Origin: JALCLA01 sp965653565
Lineage (GTDB): Bacteria > Pseudomonadota > Gammaproteobacteria > Xanthomonadales > Xanthomonadaceae
Direction: 5' to 3'
DNA length: 22,222 bases
Assembly: GCA_965653565.1 (NCBI GenBank)
Contig: CBFHAI010000070.1
Coordinates: 1-22,222 of the forward strand
Made by a program: the position numbers and the translations under genes. The first letter of the stretch is position 1, and every line of letters starts with the position of its first letter. Positions 1 to 7,355 of the stretch are shown piece by piece. The notes below the pieces were generated by a model. That model had not been told where the DNA came from. It did not search any database and was given only the letters and a program-made list of their open reading frames with translations.

Positions 1-59
1 AGGCCGACCTTCGCATGGTGGAAGGCCAGGCCCTGCTTGCCGGGCAGATCAAGCGATGA
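1..59 (+). CDS. 3' end of an unidentified gene
   Basis: An open frame enters from the left edge and stops at TGA 57-59, giving a C-terminal tail that reads ADLRMVEGQALLAGQIKR. Regular codons and a GC-rich third position suggest real coding, but eighteen residues are too few to name a family. No neighbour inside the window helps: the next gene runs on the opposite strand and converges on this one across about 450 gene-free bases. The assignment as coding is moderately secure; the function is unknown. Confidence 0.5.
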   Translation, partial: ADLRMVEGQALLAGQIKR

Positions 60-462
60 GCGAGTTTTCCCGAATCGTCGATTGCGCGCGGCTGGGGGAT
101 TGCAACCCCCAACAGGAAGCCAGCGCCCAAGAGCGTGCGGCGCTCGCCGAGGAGGACTGCCGGGACCACGGGAGGGCAAGGGGGCAGGGAGGGCGCCCCG
201 GCGCTGACGCGCACCGAACGCCTTACCAAACCCCCCCCCCCGCAGCGGGGGGTGCTGGCCGCGCGGCATTTCATGCCATCTTTCGCGGAGGCTGCGCGCA
301 TGCCCGGCGTGCCGACGATGCGCGGATGGGTCCACGCATCGCGTGCCGTGGACGAGCCGCCGACGCGGCATTTCCTTAGACGAAAATCCGCTTTCCGCCG
401 ATCGATTCCCGCCGCCGCAAACCTCAACCTGAGCGCTCTCGATCGAGGGCGCCGGACATGCG
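60..462. other. Gene-free region with three hairpins and a C-run
   Basis: I see no convincing gene here; the open frames have the Arg/Pro/Ala-rich composition of GC-rich shadows and lack ribosome sites. Visible structure: a 6-bp stem TGGGGG/CCCCCA at 93-111 with a 7-base loop; an 11-C run at 231-241 that pairs into CCCCCCG-CAG-CGGGGGG (236-252); a 7-bp stem GTCCACG/CGTGGAC at 330-353; and a near-perfect palindrome around CTCGATCGAG at 433-452. None is followed by a T-run on the plus strand, so none is a clear terminator for the upstream gene, although the first lies close enough to its stop to play that part. Confidence 0.5.
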
Positions 463-489
463 CAAAAGAAAGGCCCGCCGAAGCGGGCC
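463..489 (-). terminator. Intrinsic terminator of the minor-pilin operon
   Basis: Read on the minus strand, a perfect 7-bp GC stem GGCCCGC/GCGGGCC (472-489) closes on a TTCG tetraloop and is followed at once by TTTCTTTT (463-471). It starts 25 bases after the pilE stop codon. GC stem, stable UUCG loop and U-run make a complete rho-independent terminator, and it marks the end of the pilus transcript. Confidence 0.9.
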
Positions 490-514
490 GTTGCACAACT
501 CCAGCCGCGCCGGA

Positions 515-955
515 CTACCAGCAGTCGGCGCGCGCGGCGGCCTTGGCGCCGGTCTGCGTGATCGTCATCGTGCCGCAGACGTCGTCGGCCTGATCGTCGC
601 GCGGTACCGCACGCAGCGTGAACGTCGTCGCGGTCGGCGCGCCGTCGAATTCGACGGTGTAGAACTCGCCGACGTCCTGGCTGCAGGTGCCCAGCGCCGG
701 CGCCGCGCCGCCGGCGCCGACATAGCGCAGGTTCGTCGAGTAGAAGCGCTCCATGAATTGCGCCTGCTCGGTCAGGCAACCCTGCGCCAGCGAGCGGCGC
801 GTCTTGCGCACCGACTCGCGATAGCTCGGGATCGCGATGGCGGCGATCAGCCCGATGATCGCGATCACCACCATCAGTTCGATCAGCGTGAAGCCGCGGG
901 CGCGCTGTCGGCGCCCGGGGAGCATCGCAGGGGAAAATCGCGAGCGGCTGCGCAT
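515..955 (-). CDS. pilE: PilE-like minor type IV pilin
   Basis: This 146-residue minor pilin is a subunit of the type IV pilus, made in the inner membrane as a prepilin and processed by the peptidase PilD. The class III leader RQRARG|FTLIELMVV is intact: cleavage would follow Gly21, and Glu26 is the canonical Glu5 of the mature protein, opening a hydrophobic helix IAIIGLIAAIAIPSY. Four cysteines lie in the globular part, the last in the C-terminal ADCW, compatible with a D-loop disulfide. I start it at ATG 955, 2 bases after the pilY1 stop and preceded by GGGAG about 8 bases upstream. An in-frame TTG at 961, overlapping the pilY1 stop, is the alternative. It is the last gene of the operon, as in Pseudomonas fimU-pilVWXY1Y2E. 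Family assignment is firm; its exact role in the tip complex is inference. Confidence 0.9.
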   Translation of the reverse strand: MRSRSRFSPAMLPGRRQRARGFTLIELMVVIAIIGLIAAIAIPSYRESVRKTRRSLAQGCLTEQAQFMERFYSTNLRYVGAGGAAPALGTCSQDVGEFYTVEFDGAPTATTFTLRAVPRDDQADDVCGTMTITQTGAKAAARADCW

Positions 956-957
956 GA

Positions 958-3900
958 TCAATCTCCCAGCACTTCATGCCACGAGGCGCGACGCGCCACG
1001 CCGCCGAGCGGATTGATCTTCACCGAGCCCAGGTTGCCCTTCGAACCGCCGACCACGAGCAATTGATCGATCACGGTGGGCAGGGTCGGCATGCCGATGC
1101 CCAGGTCGAGCGAACCGACCGGCACGGTGCCGTCGCCGTAAGTCAGTTCGTCGTCGTTCGGATTGTTGTTGCGGTTGACGTCGACGAAATACGGATCGCT
1201 CGAACTGGTGCCGGAGAAGGCATCGATCGCGTTGACGAAGCCCGAGCCGCCGGCATCGCAGGCATTGTCGGTGGGCGGAATGCGGCTGGAGAACACCAGC
1301 ACGGTGCCGCGCACCTGCGGCCGCGTCACCACGCGTTCGCCGGCGCTGGGCGTGTCGAGGTCGACGTACCAGCCCTTGCGTCCGCTGGGCAGGCTTTCGA
1401 GCGGTTCGAAACCGCGCACGCGCCGCCCGGCGACCGTGGTCGATACCACGATGTCGCGCTCTTCGAGGTCGCCGCGCTCCACTTCTTCATCCTCGTCGAT
1501 CACGGCGTAGACGCTTTGCACGGTGGCGTCGACCGGATCGTCGGAGGTCATGTAGCTGCCCGTGCCGAGGAACACCCAGCGCTTGGAGGTCGATGGATCT
1601 TTCGCGATCGCCACGCCGGTGGTGATCGGCTGGCCGGCCGCGGTGGTGAACAGCGGGCTGCCGCCGAGCGCGATGCTCGCGGTGGTGCCGGTGAAATCGA
1701 ACTTCCACAGATTGCCGAGGCGATCGCCGGCATACACGTAATCGACCGTGCCGTTGCCGTCGTTGTCCCAGCCGCGCGGTGCGAACAGGCCGTTGTCGCC
1801 GCCCACGCCGGTGTCGAGTTTGTCGAGCACATCGCCGGTGGCGATGTCGATGATGAACAGCACGGCGTTGCCGCCGGTGCTGTTGAGGCCATTGCCGACG
1901 ATGGCCACGCGCTTGTCGTCATCGTTGAGCGTGGCGACCAGCGGTTCGCCCATCACGTTGCCAAGATCGCTGTCGGTGAGTTCCCACAACACGTCGTTGG
2001 CGCGGAAATCCGACGGGTCGCTGACGTCCAGGCCGAACAGGCCCTTGCCGCCGCGGCCGAGCGAGCCGACCAGATAATTGGCGCCCGGCGTCTGTTCGAG
2101 CGTCGACACCACCACCGGGCCGTCGACGAAATAGCGGTGCTGGTAATTCGTGCTGCTCAGCATCGCCAGGTCGGCGAAATTCAACAGGCTCGGCACATAG
2201 GCGAACAGCTCGACTCCGGTGCGCGCATCGAACGCGTGCAACATGCCGTCGTTGGCGCCGACGTAGACCGTGTTGGTGTTCTTCACGTAGAACGGCGAGG
2301 AGTTGACGATGTCGCCGAGCGCCGAAGCGCGATCGCGCAGCGTCCCGTCTTCCTGGCGCTCCTTGCTACGATCGCCCTTGATGTAGGCCACGTTGTCGGC
2401 GCCGCTCACCGGTGCGATCGTGCGCGTACTTTGATCGAGCAGCGCGATCTGGGCGGTGGTCGGGAAGGTCACGCCGTTGCCGGTGGCCGTGTTGCGCGTG
2501 AAGAACTTGCGCGTGACGGTCGGCAGCAGTTCGGCGGCTTGCCACAGCGGCACGGGGCTGACGCCCGCGAGAGTGGCGTCGAACGCCACCAGCTGGCCGT
2601 TCCAGCGGCCGCTCACATAGCTGGCCTGGAACACGCGCGTGTCGTTGGTGAACGAGGTGCTGTTGGCCGTCACGTTCGATGCCGAGCCGGTGCGCTCGGC
2701 CACCAGCGTGAAGGCATCGAGCAGGCCGCGCCGGAAATCTTCGGCGTTGTTGGCCACCACGAAGCCGCCGCGGCCATTCACCGAGGCATGCCACAGATCG
2801 TCGATGCCTTCCTCCTCGCCGGTGCCGGTGCCCGGGTCGGGGTCCGGCCAGCCGTCGCGCGAGGTGCGCGGCGTACGCGGTGAAATGCTGCCTTCCAGCC
2901 CGATCGAAATCGCGAAGGTGGACATGTGCTGCCAGGTGGCAGGGTCGGCGGTCGAGGTCGGCACCTGGTTCGCCAGGTCGGTGCGCAGATCGTTCTTCCA
3001 GTAGTACATCGCCACATCGGCGAGCGTTTGCGTGTAGTTGTCGGCATACGGCGGCTTGGCTTCGTAGCCGTTCGGGCCGTCCGTATTGTCTTCGTTGCCG
3101 ATGGCCGCTAGCGCCGTCTGCACCTCGGCCGAGGCTTCGTCCTCATCCTGCTTGTTCCAGTAACCGTCGGTGGTGAGGATGGCAAAGTTCTGCCGGCAGG
3201 CAAGCTGCGAGGTGCCCGATTCCGGGCCCCACGGGCCGTCGGCATCGGTGTTCTTGAAATATTCGCCGGCGTTCACCAGTCCCGTGCGCAGCGGCGTGTA
3301 CGACGGGGACGCGGTGTTCTCGCCGTGCAGATGCGCGAACCAGTCTTCCTTGTTGTCGTCGCGGAACAAGCCGTCGTCGTTGCCGACCGGGATGTCGAAC
3401 TGGCTCGCCGCATCGGCGTGGATATTGGTGTAGCCGATGCGCAGGTTGCTCGGCAAGCCGTAGAAGGCTTCGCTGGCACCGGCCTTGGCCACCTTCATGC
3501 GCGTGCGATGGTAGGAATACCACGCCGCGATGTTGGCTTTCTCCTCCGACAGCGAGCGCGCCGTCGGTCGCGAGGACGTCGGATTGATCCATCTTTCGAC
3601 TTTCACGTCCACGTCGCGGAATCGGCTGGCCGCTGCAATGGCGATGTGCCAGGTTCCCGCCGCGGGCGAATAGATCGTGCAGGATTCGTTGTTGTCGCCG
3701 CCGATCGAGCGGCAGTTGTACGAACTGGTGGTCGGTGCGGCATTGAAGCGCAGATACAGGTTGGCGCCGTTGCCGTCGCCATTGTTCGCGGAGAAGTTGT
3801 CGCCGTGGGTGCCACCCGAAAAATTGACGTTGATGGCCCCGGCGCCGCTCGGCACGGTGAAGGTACCGACGGCGGTGAAATCGCCGGTGTTGCCGTCGAG

Positions 3901-4449
3901 GTCGTTCTTCGGGTAGCCCGAGGTGTTCAAGTAATCGGTGCGCATGATGGAGCCGCCACCGCTGAGGATGTCGTAGCGCCAGTACGAAGCCGTCAGCGCG
4001 CGGTTGGCGGTGCTGTTCTTGGGGACGTAAAAAGTAAATGGCCGCGAAGTGAGATCGGTGGCGGCGCTGGTCAGTTCGGTTGGATCGGTCAGTACCGAGG
4101 TGTACGACAATCCCGCCGTGTAGCGCGTACCGTCGGCCTTGATCCAGGGCTTATACGTCACGGCCGGATCGTAGTAGATCGTGTTGCGCACCGCGGCGAA
4201 GTCGCGGATGTTGGCCGGCGAGACGGTCGATTCCTTCGCGTACATCGTGGTTTCTTCCATCGACCCGGAGTCGTCGAGGATGAACATCACGTTCGGCGGC
4301 GGGTACTGCGCGCCCGATTCGAGCGGCACGTTGGGAAACTCCACCGCTTTCGCGTTGCCGGCGGCGGCCGTCAGCAGGCAGGCCGCCAGCAGCGAAGGCA
4401 AGGCATGCTGCGAACTGGCGCGGTCGTAACTCTGACGCTTGACGTTCAT
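958..4449 (-). CDS. pilY1: PilY1 pilus tip adhesin, with inserted PPC-like domain
   Basis: This 1163-residue protein is the large tip-associated adhesin and assembly factor of type IV pili. Residues 1-35 form a Sec signal ending in GNAKA. A von Willebrand A-like region begins with FILDDSGSM (57-64), the DxSxS metal site. The C-terminal half is the PilY1 beta-propeller, recognisable from LGDIVNSSPFYV (711-722) and VYVGANDGMLHAFD (728-741), with a calcium-type loop DNDGNGTVD at 895-903. Between the two, residues about 186-285 resemble a bacterial pre-peptidase C-terminal (PPC) domain: NLYLRFNAAPTTSSYNC, NNESC, then AAGTWHIAI. I do not expect this in PilY1. The ATG at 4449 has GAGG 7 bases upstream; a longer frame adding nine residues overlaps pilX and lacks a signal-like start. 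It lies 13 bases after pilX and 2 before pilE. Confidence 0.95.
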   Translation of the reverse strand: MNVKRQSYDRASSQHALPSLLAACLLTAAAGNAKAVEFPNVPLESGAQYPPPNVMFILDDSGSMEETTMYAKESTVSPANIRDFAAVRNTIYYDPAVTYKPWIKADGTRYTAGLSYTSVLTDPTELTSAATDLTSRPFTFYVPKNSTANRALTASYWRYDILSGGGSIMRTDYLNTSGYPKNDLDGNTGDFTAVGTFTVPSGAGAINVNFSGGTHGDNFSANNGDGNGANLYLRFNAAPTTSSYNCRSIGGDNNESCTIYSPAAGTWHIAIAAASRFRDVDVKVERWINPTSSRPTARSLSEEKANIAAWYSYHRTRMKVAKAGASEAFYGLPSNLRIGYTNIHADAASQFDIPVGNDDGLFRDDNKEDWFAHLHGENTASPSYTPLRTGLVNAGEYFKNTDADGPWGPESGTSQLACRQNFAILTTDGYWNKQDEDEASAEVQTALAAIGNEDNTDGPNGYEAKPPYADNYTQTLADVAMYYWKNDLRTDLANQVPTSTADPATWQHMSTFAISIGLEGSISPRTPRTSRDGWPDPDPGTGTGEEEGIDDLWHASVNGRGGFVVANNAEDFRRGLLDAFTLVAERTGSASNVTANSTSFTNDTRVFQASYVSGRWNGQLVAFDATLAGVSPVPLWQAAELLPTVTRKFFTRNTATGNGVTFPTTAQIALLDQSTRTIAPVSGADNVAYIKGDRSKERQEDGTLRDRASALGDIVNSSPFYVKNTNTVYVGANDGMLHAFDARTGVELFAYVPSLLNFADLAMLSSTNYQHRYFVDGPVVVSTLEQTPGANYLVGSLGRGGKGLFGLDVSDPSDFRANDVLWELTDSDLGNVMGEPLVATLNDDDKRVAIVGNGLNSTGGNAVLFIIDIATGDVLDKLDTGVGGDNGLFAPRGWDNDGNGTVDYVYAGDRLGNLWKFDFTGTTASIALGGSPLFTTAAGQPITTGVAIAKDPSTSKRWVFLGTGSYMTSDDPVDATVQSVYAVIDEDEEVERGDLEERDIVVSTTVAGRRVRGFEPLESLPSGRKGWYVDLDTPSAGERVVTRPQVRGTVLVFSSRIPPTDNACDAGGSGFVNAIDAFSGTSSSDPYFVDVNRNNNPNDDELTYGDGTVPVGSLDLGIGMPTLPTVIDQLLVVGGSKGNLGSVKINPLGGVARRASWHEVLGD

Positions 4450-4462
4450 GGGATTGCCTCGT

Positions 4463-5005
4463 TCAGGGCACGGCATAGACGGATTGCAACATCACTTCGG
4501 AGCGGCCCTCTTCGCGGCTGCGCGACGTGATGCGATAGCGTCGTTCCGTGCCGGTGCAGGAAGACTCGCTGATGTCGCCGGAGGTGGTGCACGAGCCGCG
4601 CGGCGGCACGCGGTCGGCGAGGATTTCGACGATGTATTGCGGCGTGGAAACGGTGCCGTCGAGATCGACGGTGGCCGACAGCGCGCCGGCCCACACGTCG
4701 TCGCGCGTCCAGACGGCGGCGGTGTTGGTGAGCGGGAAGCCGCATTTGCCCGAGTTGCAGACGCCCGCGGCCGGCATGGCGGGACGCGTCGCGGCGAGGT
4801 TCTCGCCTTCGCGCAGCCCCGCTTCGGCGGCCTGGAAACCCAGGCTGCGATCGTACAGATTGCCGCTCATGCGCTCTTCGAGCAGCGTCATGCGAATGCT
4901 CGCCAGGCCGAGCAGCGTCATCACCAGCAACAGCACGAGCACGGTGACGAGCGTGGCGCCGCGCTGCCGGCGCGGAAGGCACGGAAGGGTGTCGGTGCGG
5001 ATCAT
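4463..5005 (-). CDS. pilX: PilX minor pilin
   Basis: This 180-residue minor pilin of the PilX family belongs to the PilVWX-PilY1 priming/tip complex of the type IV pilus. The leader RRQRG|ATLVTVLVLLLVMTLL is cleaved after Gly16. Position 5 of the mature protein is Thr, not Glu, as is usual for PilX and the related GspK tip subunits. The family signature TLLEERMSGN followed by LGFQAAEAGLREGE is clear, and there are four cysteines in the C-terminal domain. ATG 5005 overlaps the pilW stop as ATGA (5002-5005), implying translational coupling. The same frame is open far upstream inside pilW, but nothing pilin-like precedes this start. Confidence 0.93.
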   Translation of the reverse strand: MIRTDTLPCLPRRQRGATLVTVLVLLLVMTLLGLASIRMTLLEERMSGNLYDRSLGFQAAEAGLREGENLAATRPAMPAAGVCNSGKCGFPLTNTAAVWTRDDVWAGALSATVDLDGTVSTPQYIVEILADRVPPRGSCTTSGDISESSCTGTERRYRITSRSREEGRSEVMLQSVYAVP

Positions 5006-6078
5006 TGCGAACGGTTCCTCAGGGCCACGACATGCTGGATCGAGCGCGTGATCGGTACGCCGCCGGTGCCGACGTTGTCGACGCTGGCGAGCGAGAGCGT
5101 GACGCGCACGGCGGTGACGTCGGGCCACGACACACCCGCCGACGAATCGACGTAGCCGGTGGCGCCGGGCACCAGATATTCGAGCTGCATGTCGACCACG
5201 TTCTCGGCCACTTCCACCGGATCGGGCTGGAGCACGCCGCCGGCATTGCGCAGGCCGGTGCGATACAGCGAACGGCCGCCGCGCCCGTTGTTGCCGATGT
5301 ACCAGCGCCACGACTGCAGCTTGGCGATGTTGGCCGGCCAGTTGCGCGGGTCGACGCAGGTACCGCCGGAATTGGACTGGCCGTCGAAACAGCCGAACGT
5401 GTAGGTTTTCACCGGGCCGCCGGCCGAGCAGCCCGCATCGCCGGTGAGCGCGAGACATTTGGTCGCGTTGCCCGGCGTGCCGGTGCCCGGATTGTGCACC
5501 ACGGTTTCGTTGGTGCCCGGCGAGGCGTTGGTGATCTGGAAAATCGCGGCCTGGTTGAAATCGCACACCATCACGATGTCGCCGTCGTCGAGACCGTGGT
5601 TGACGGTGTTGACCTTGAACTGCGCCGACTCGGGCTGGTGATCGTCGACCATCACGCCGTTGGAGATCGCCGATTTGATTTCCATCGCGTCGGTGCCCTC
5701 CACGCGCGTACCGGCCGCGGTTCCGAAGGCGGCCTCGGGGAATGGCGTATTGGATTCGAAGCCGGTGACGGCGGCGCCCCACGTGGCCCACCAGTCGGTG
5801 CCGGCGTTGTTGAGCACGTTCACCGTCGGCAGATCGCGTTCGCAGGCGCTGCCGCCGGCTTCGCGCAGATCGCGCACCATCAGTTCGAAGGCGACGCGGC
5901 TGTTCTCCTGCACGCGGCCCAGGCTTTCGGTGGCGCGATAGGTCTGGCTGTTGGAAACGAAGATGGTGATCGCGCCGGCCACCACGAGCAGGCCGAGCAG
6001 CATCGAGAGCATCAGCTCGACCAGGCTCAAGCCCCGGTTGCGCGCACGTGCGGCGCCGCGGACGGCTCGAAGCTTCAT
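5002..6078 (-). CDS. pilW: PilW minor pilin
   Basis: This 358-residue minor pilin is of the PilW family, the largest of the minor pilins here as in Pseudomonas. The prepilin leader is RARNRG|LSLVELM, cleaved after Gly16, with Glu21 as mature Glu5 and a hydrophobic stretch LGLLVVAGAITIFV. The region SNSQTYRATESLGRVQENSRVAFELMVRDLREAGG is typical of PilW. Several paired cysteines (CERDLP, VMVCDF, KCLALTGDAGC, CFDG, TCVDP) suggest a disulfide-stabilised secreted domain. It overlaps pilV by ATGA at 6075-6078 and pilX by ATGA at 5002-5005. Assignment is secure from leader, length and operon position. Confidence 0.93.
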   Translation of the reverse strand: MKLRAVRGAARARNRGLSLVELMLSMLLGLLVVAGAITIFVSNSQTYRATESLGRVQENSRVAFELMVRDLREAGGSACERDLPTVNVLNNAGTDWWATWGAAVTGFESNTPFPEAAFGTAAGTRVEGTDAMEIKSAISNGVMVDDHQPESAQFKVNTVNHGLDDGDIVMVCDFNQAAIFQITNASPGTNETVVHNPGTGTPGNATKCLALTGDAGCSAGGPVKTYTFGCFDGQSNSGGTCVDPRNWPANIAKLQSWRWYIGNNGRGGRSLYRTGLRNAGGVLQPDPVEVAENVVDMQLEYLVPGATGYVDSSAGVSWPDVTAVRVTLSLASVDNVGTGGVPITRSIQHVVALRNRSQ

Positions 6079-6578
6079 AGCCGCGTCCTCGTCTGCACGG
6101 TGTATTCCTGCAGCGCCACCTGGTTGCCGGTGCCGCGCGAATCGTCCCAGCGCACTTCGATCAGGCAGTTCTCGCTGGTGCAGCTGATCTTGCCGCAGGC
6201 GCTCGCGCTCAGGCTGGCCTGCATCGACGAAATCCAGTCGCCCAGATCGCTCATCGCGAGCGAATCCGGATCGGGCGGCTCGCAGGTCCAGCTCGGCAGG
6301 TTGTACTGGCCGATGATCGCGGCCGGACGATTGGCGCGCATCGCATCGAGGATCGAATACGTCTGCATCACGCCCTGGCTGCGTTCGAACGCACTCTGGC
6401 TGTTGCGCAGCGCGGTCGCCTGCAAGGCGGCGATACCGAGCATGCCGAGCGCCAGCACCAGCACCGAGATCATCACTTCGATCAGGCTGAAACCCGCCCT
6501 CGCGGCCGAGCCGCGGCGCAGGCGGGATGTCGAATTCGATTGCATCGGAACCTCGATTTTCATGACCTCGGTCTTCAT
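6075..6578 (-). CDS. pilV: PilV minor pilin
   Basis: This minor pilin of the PilV family has the class III leader SAARAG|FSLIEVMISVLVLALGMLG, with mature Glu5 present and the typical AALQATALRNSQSAFERSQ helix and DAMRANR following. Five cysteines lie in the C-terminal half. The start is uncertain. ATG 6578 overlaps the fimT stop as ATGA and gives 167 residues with a 29-residue leader. In-frame ATGs at 6563 and 6545 are each preceded by GAGGT, and the last gives the more usual leader of about 18 residues. I keep 6578 because three of the operon's junctions use the same overlap. It lies between fimT and pilW, as in the Pseudomonas order. Confidence 0.9.
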   Translation of the reverse strand: MKTEVMKIEVPMQSNSTSRLRRGSAARAGFSLIEVMISVLVLALGMLGIAALQATALRNSQSAFERSQGVMQTYSILDAMRANRPAAIIGQYNLPSWTCEPPDPDSLAMSDLGDWISSMQASLSASACGKISCTSENCLIEVRWDDSRGTGNQVALQEYTVQTRTRL

Positions 6579-7198
6579 GGGTCGTTCGGCTCGCCGCAGA
6601 TGCCGTTTGCGTCGCGACGCGCGCTGGAAATGCGCGTGCCGGTGACGATGCTCACATCGCGTACGTTTTCTTCCGGCCGATCGGTCGGAATGCAGACGGT
6701 GATATTGGCGGCCAGCAGGCTGGTGCCGTTCTTCTCGTAGGCGAAACCGTCGTGGCGAAACACGATGCGGCTTTGATCGTTCAAGTTGTCGCTGGTCCAC
6801 AGCTGCAACGGTTCGCGCAACACCTCGCTGCGCAGGATTTCATCGTTGCCGGCGTCGATGACGGCGTCGCCGTCTTCGTCTTCGAACACCACCCAGCCGT
6901 TCCAGCGATCGCCCGTGGTGCAGGCCGCGCCGTCGTTGCTCGGGCACACCACCACGCGCTTGCCGCGGCGCGTGGCTTCCATGCGCGCGGTCTGCAGCAT
7001 CGCGATGACATCGTTGCTCAGCCCGGCGAGCCGGTTGTTGTTGATGATGGAAGTGAAGCTCGGCGTGGCGAGCGCGGCGAGCAGCCCGAGCACGGCCAGC
7101 GTGACCATCAGTTCGATCAACGTGAAGCCGCGCACCGCCTTCGCGCTTGTCGAAAACGGCCGGCGGATTTGACTGATTGAGTGCGAATTCCGATTCAT
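6575..7198 (-). CDS. fimT: FimT/FimU-type (GspH family) minor pilin
   Basis: This 207-residue pseudopilin-like protein is the first gene of the operon, equivalent to FimU/FimT of other gammaproteobacteria. The leader KAVRG|FTLIELMVTLAVLGLLAALA is cleaved after Gly24, with Glu29 as mature Glu5. The sequence then reads PSFTSIINNNRLAGLSNDV and ARMEATRRGKRVVVCPS, the GspH/FimT signature. The insert DEDGDAVIDAGNDEILR is also usual for this family. In Pseudomonas this subunit links the PilVWX-PilY1 tip complex to the shaft, and FimT proteins of some naturally competent bacteria bind DNA; a DNA-uptake role here is only a possibility. ATG 7198 has a GGGGGAT ribosome site. The 157 bases upstream are the operon's presumed promoter region. 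Confidence 0.92.
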   Translation of the reverse strand: MNRNSHSISQIRRPFSTSAKAVRGFTLIELMVTLAVLGLLAALATPSFTSIINNNRLAGLSNDVIAMLQTARMEATRRGKRVVVCPSNDGAACTTGDRWNGWVVFEDEDGDAVIDAGNDEILRSEVLREPLQLWTSDNLNDQSRIVFRHDGFAYEKNGTSLLAANITVCIPTDRPEENVRDVSIVTGTRISSARRDANGICGEPNDP

Positions 7199-7215
7199 CC
7201 ACGATCCCCCGATCA

Positions 7216-7317
7216 GGCGAACGTCACCCTAGCGAAACGATTTGGACGATGCAGTCATGAGCCGACCAGCGCGCCAAAACCCGGAGCGAACGGTGGAAAA
7301 GCAAGGCAAATGAACGG
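7216..7317 (-). promoter_or_regulatory. Cluster of AlgR-like boxes before fimT
   Basis: On the minus strand the fimT-kinase gap holds ACGTTCGCC (7216-7224), CCGTTCGCT (7285-7293) and CCGTTCATT (7309-7317). These resemble the AlgR box CCGTTCGTC, matching at 7, 7 and 6 of 9 bases. In Pseudomonas aeruginosa AlgR directly activates the equivalent fimU operon. A weak -10 candidate TAGGGT (7226-7231) lacks a good -35 partner, as expected of an activator-dependent promoter, and the first box lies downstream of it. The motif is short and degenerate in GC-rich DNA, so this is suggestive only. Confidence 0.3.
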
Positions 7318-7324
7318 ATAGTTC

Positions 7325-7351
7325 GGGTCGGCGAAGCCGCAGGTCCGACCC
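7325..7351 (+). promoter_or_regulatory. Leader hairpin before the kinase start
   Basis: A perfect 7-bp inverted repeat GGGTCGG (7325-7331) / CCGACCC (7345-7351), with a 13-base loop, ends four bases before the ATG at 7356. No purine-rich ribosome site is visible outside it, so in RNA the stem would occupy the ribosome-binding region. It could lower translation or be an operator; the sequence alone does not decide. Confidence 0.35.
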
Positions 7352-7355
7352 AACG

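Noticed and set aside
93..111. Intrinsic terminator for the gene ending at 59
   Set aside because: The stem is good but no T-run follows, so only a hairpin is recorded.
976..2883. 635-codon open frame on the plus strand
   Set aside because: It is antisense to pilY1, which has an unmistakable protein sequence; the antisense product shows no motif and biased composition.
5005..6645. 546-codon open frame on the plus strand
   Set aside because: It is antisense to pilW and pilV; no domain is recognisable.
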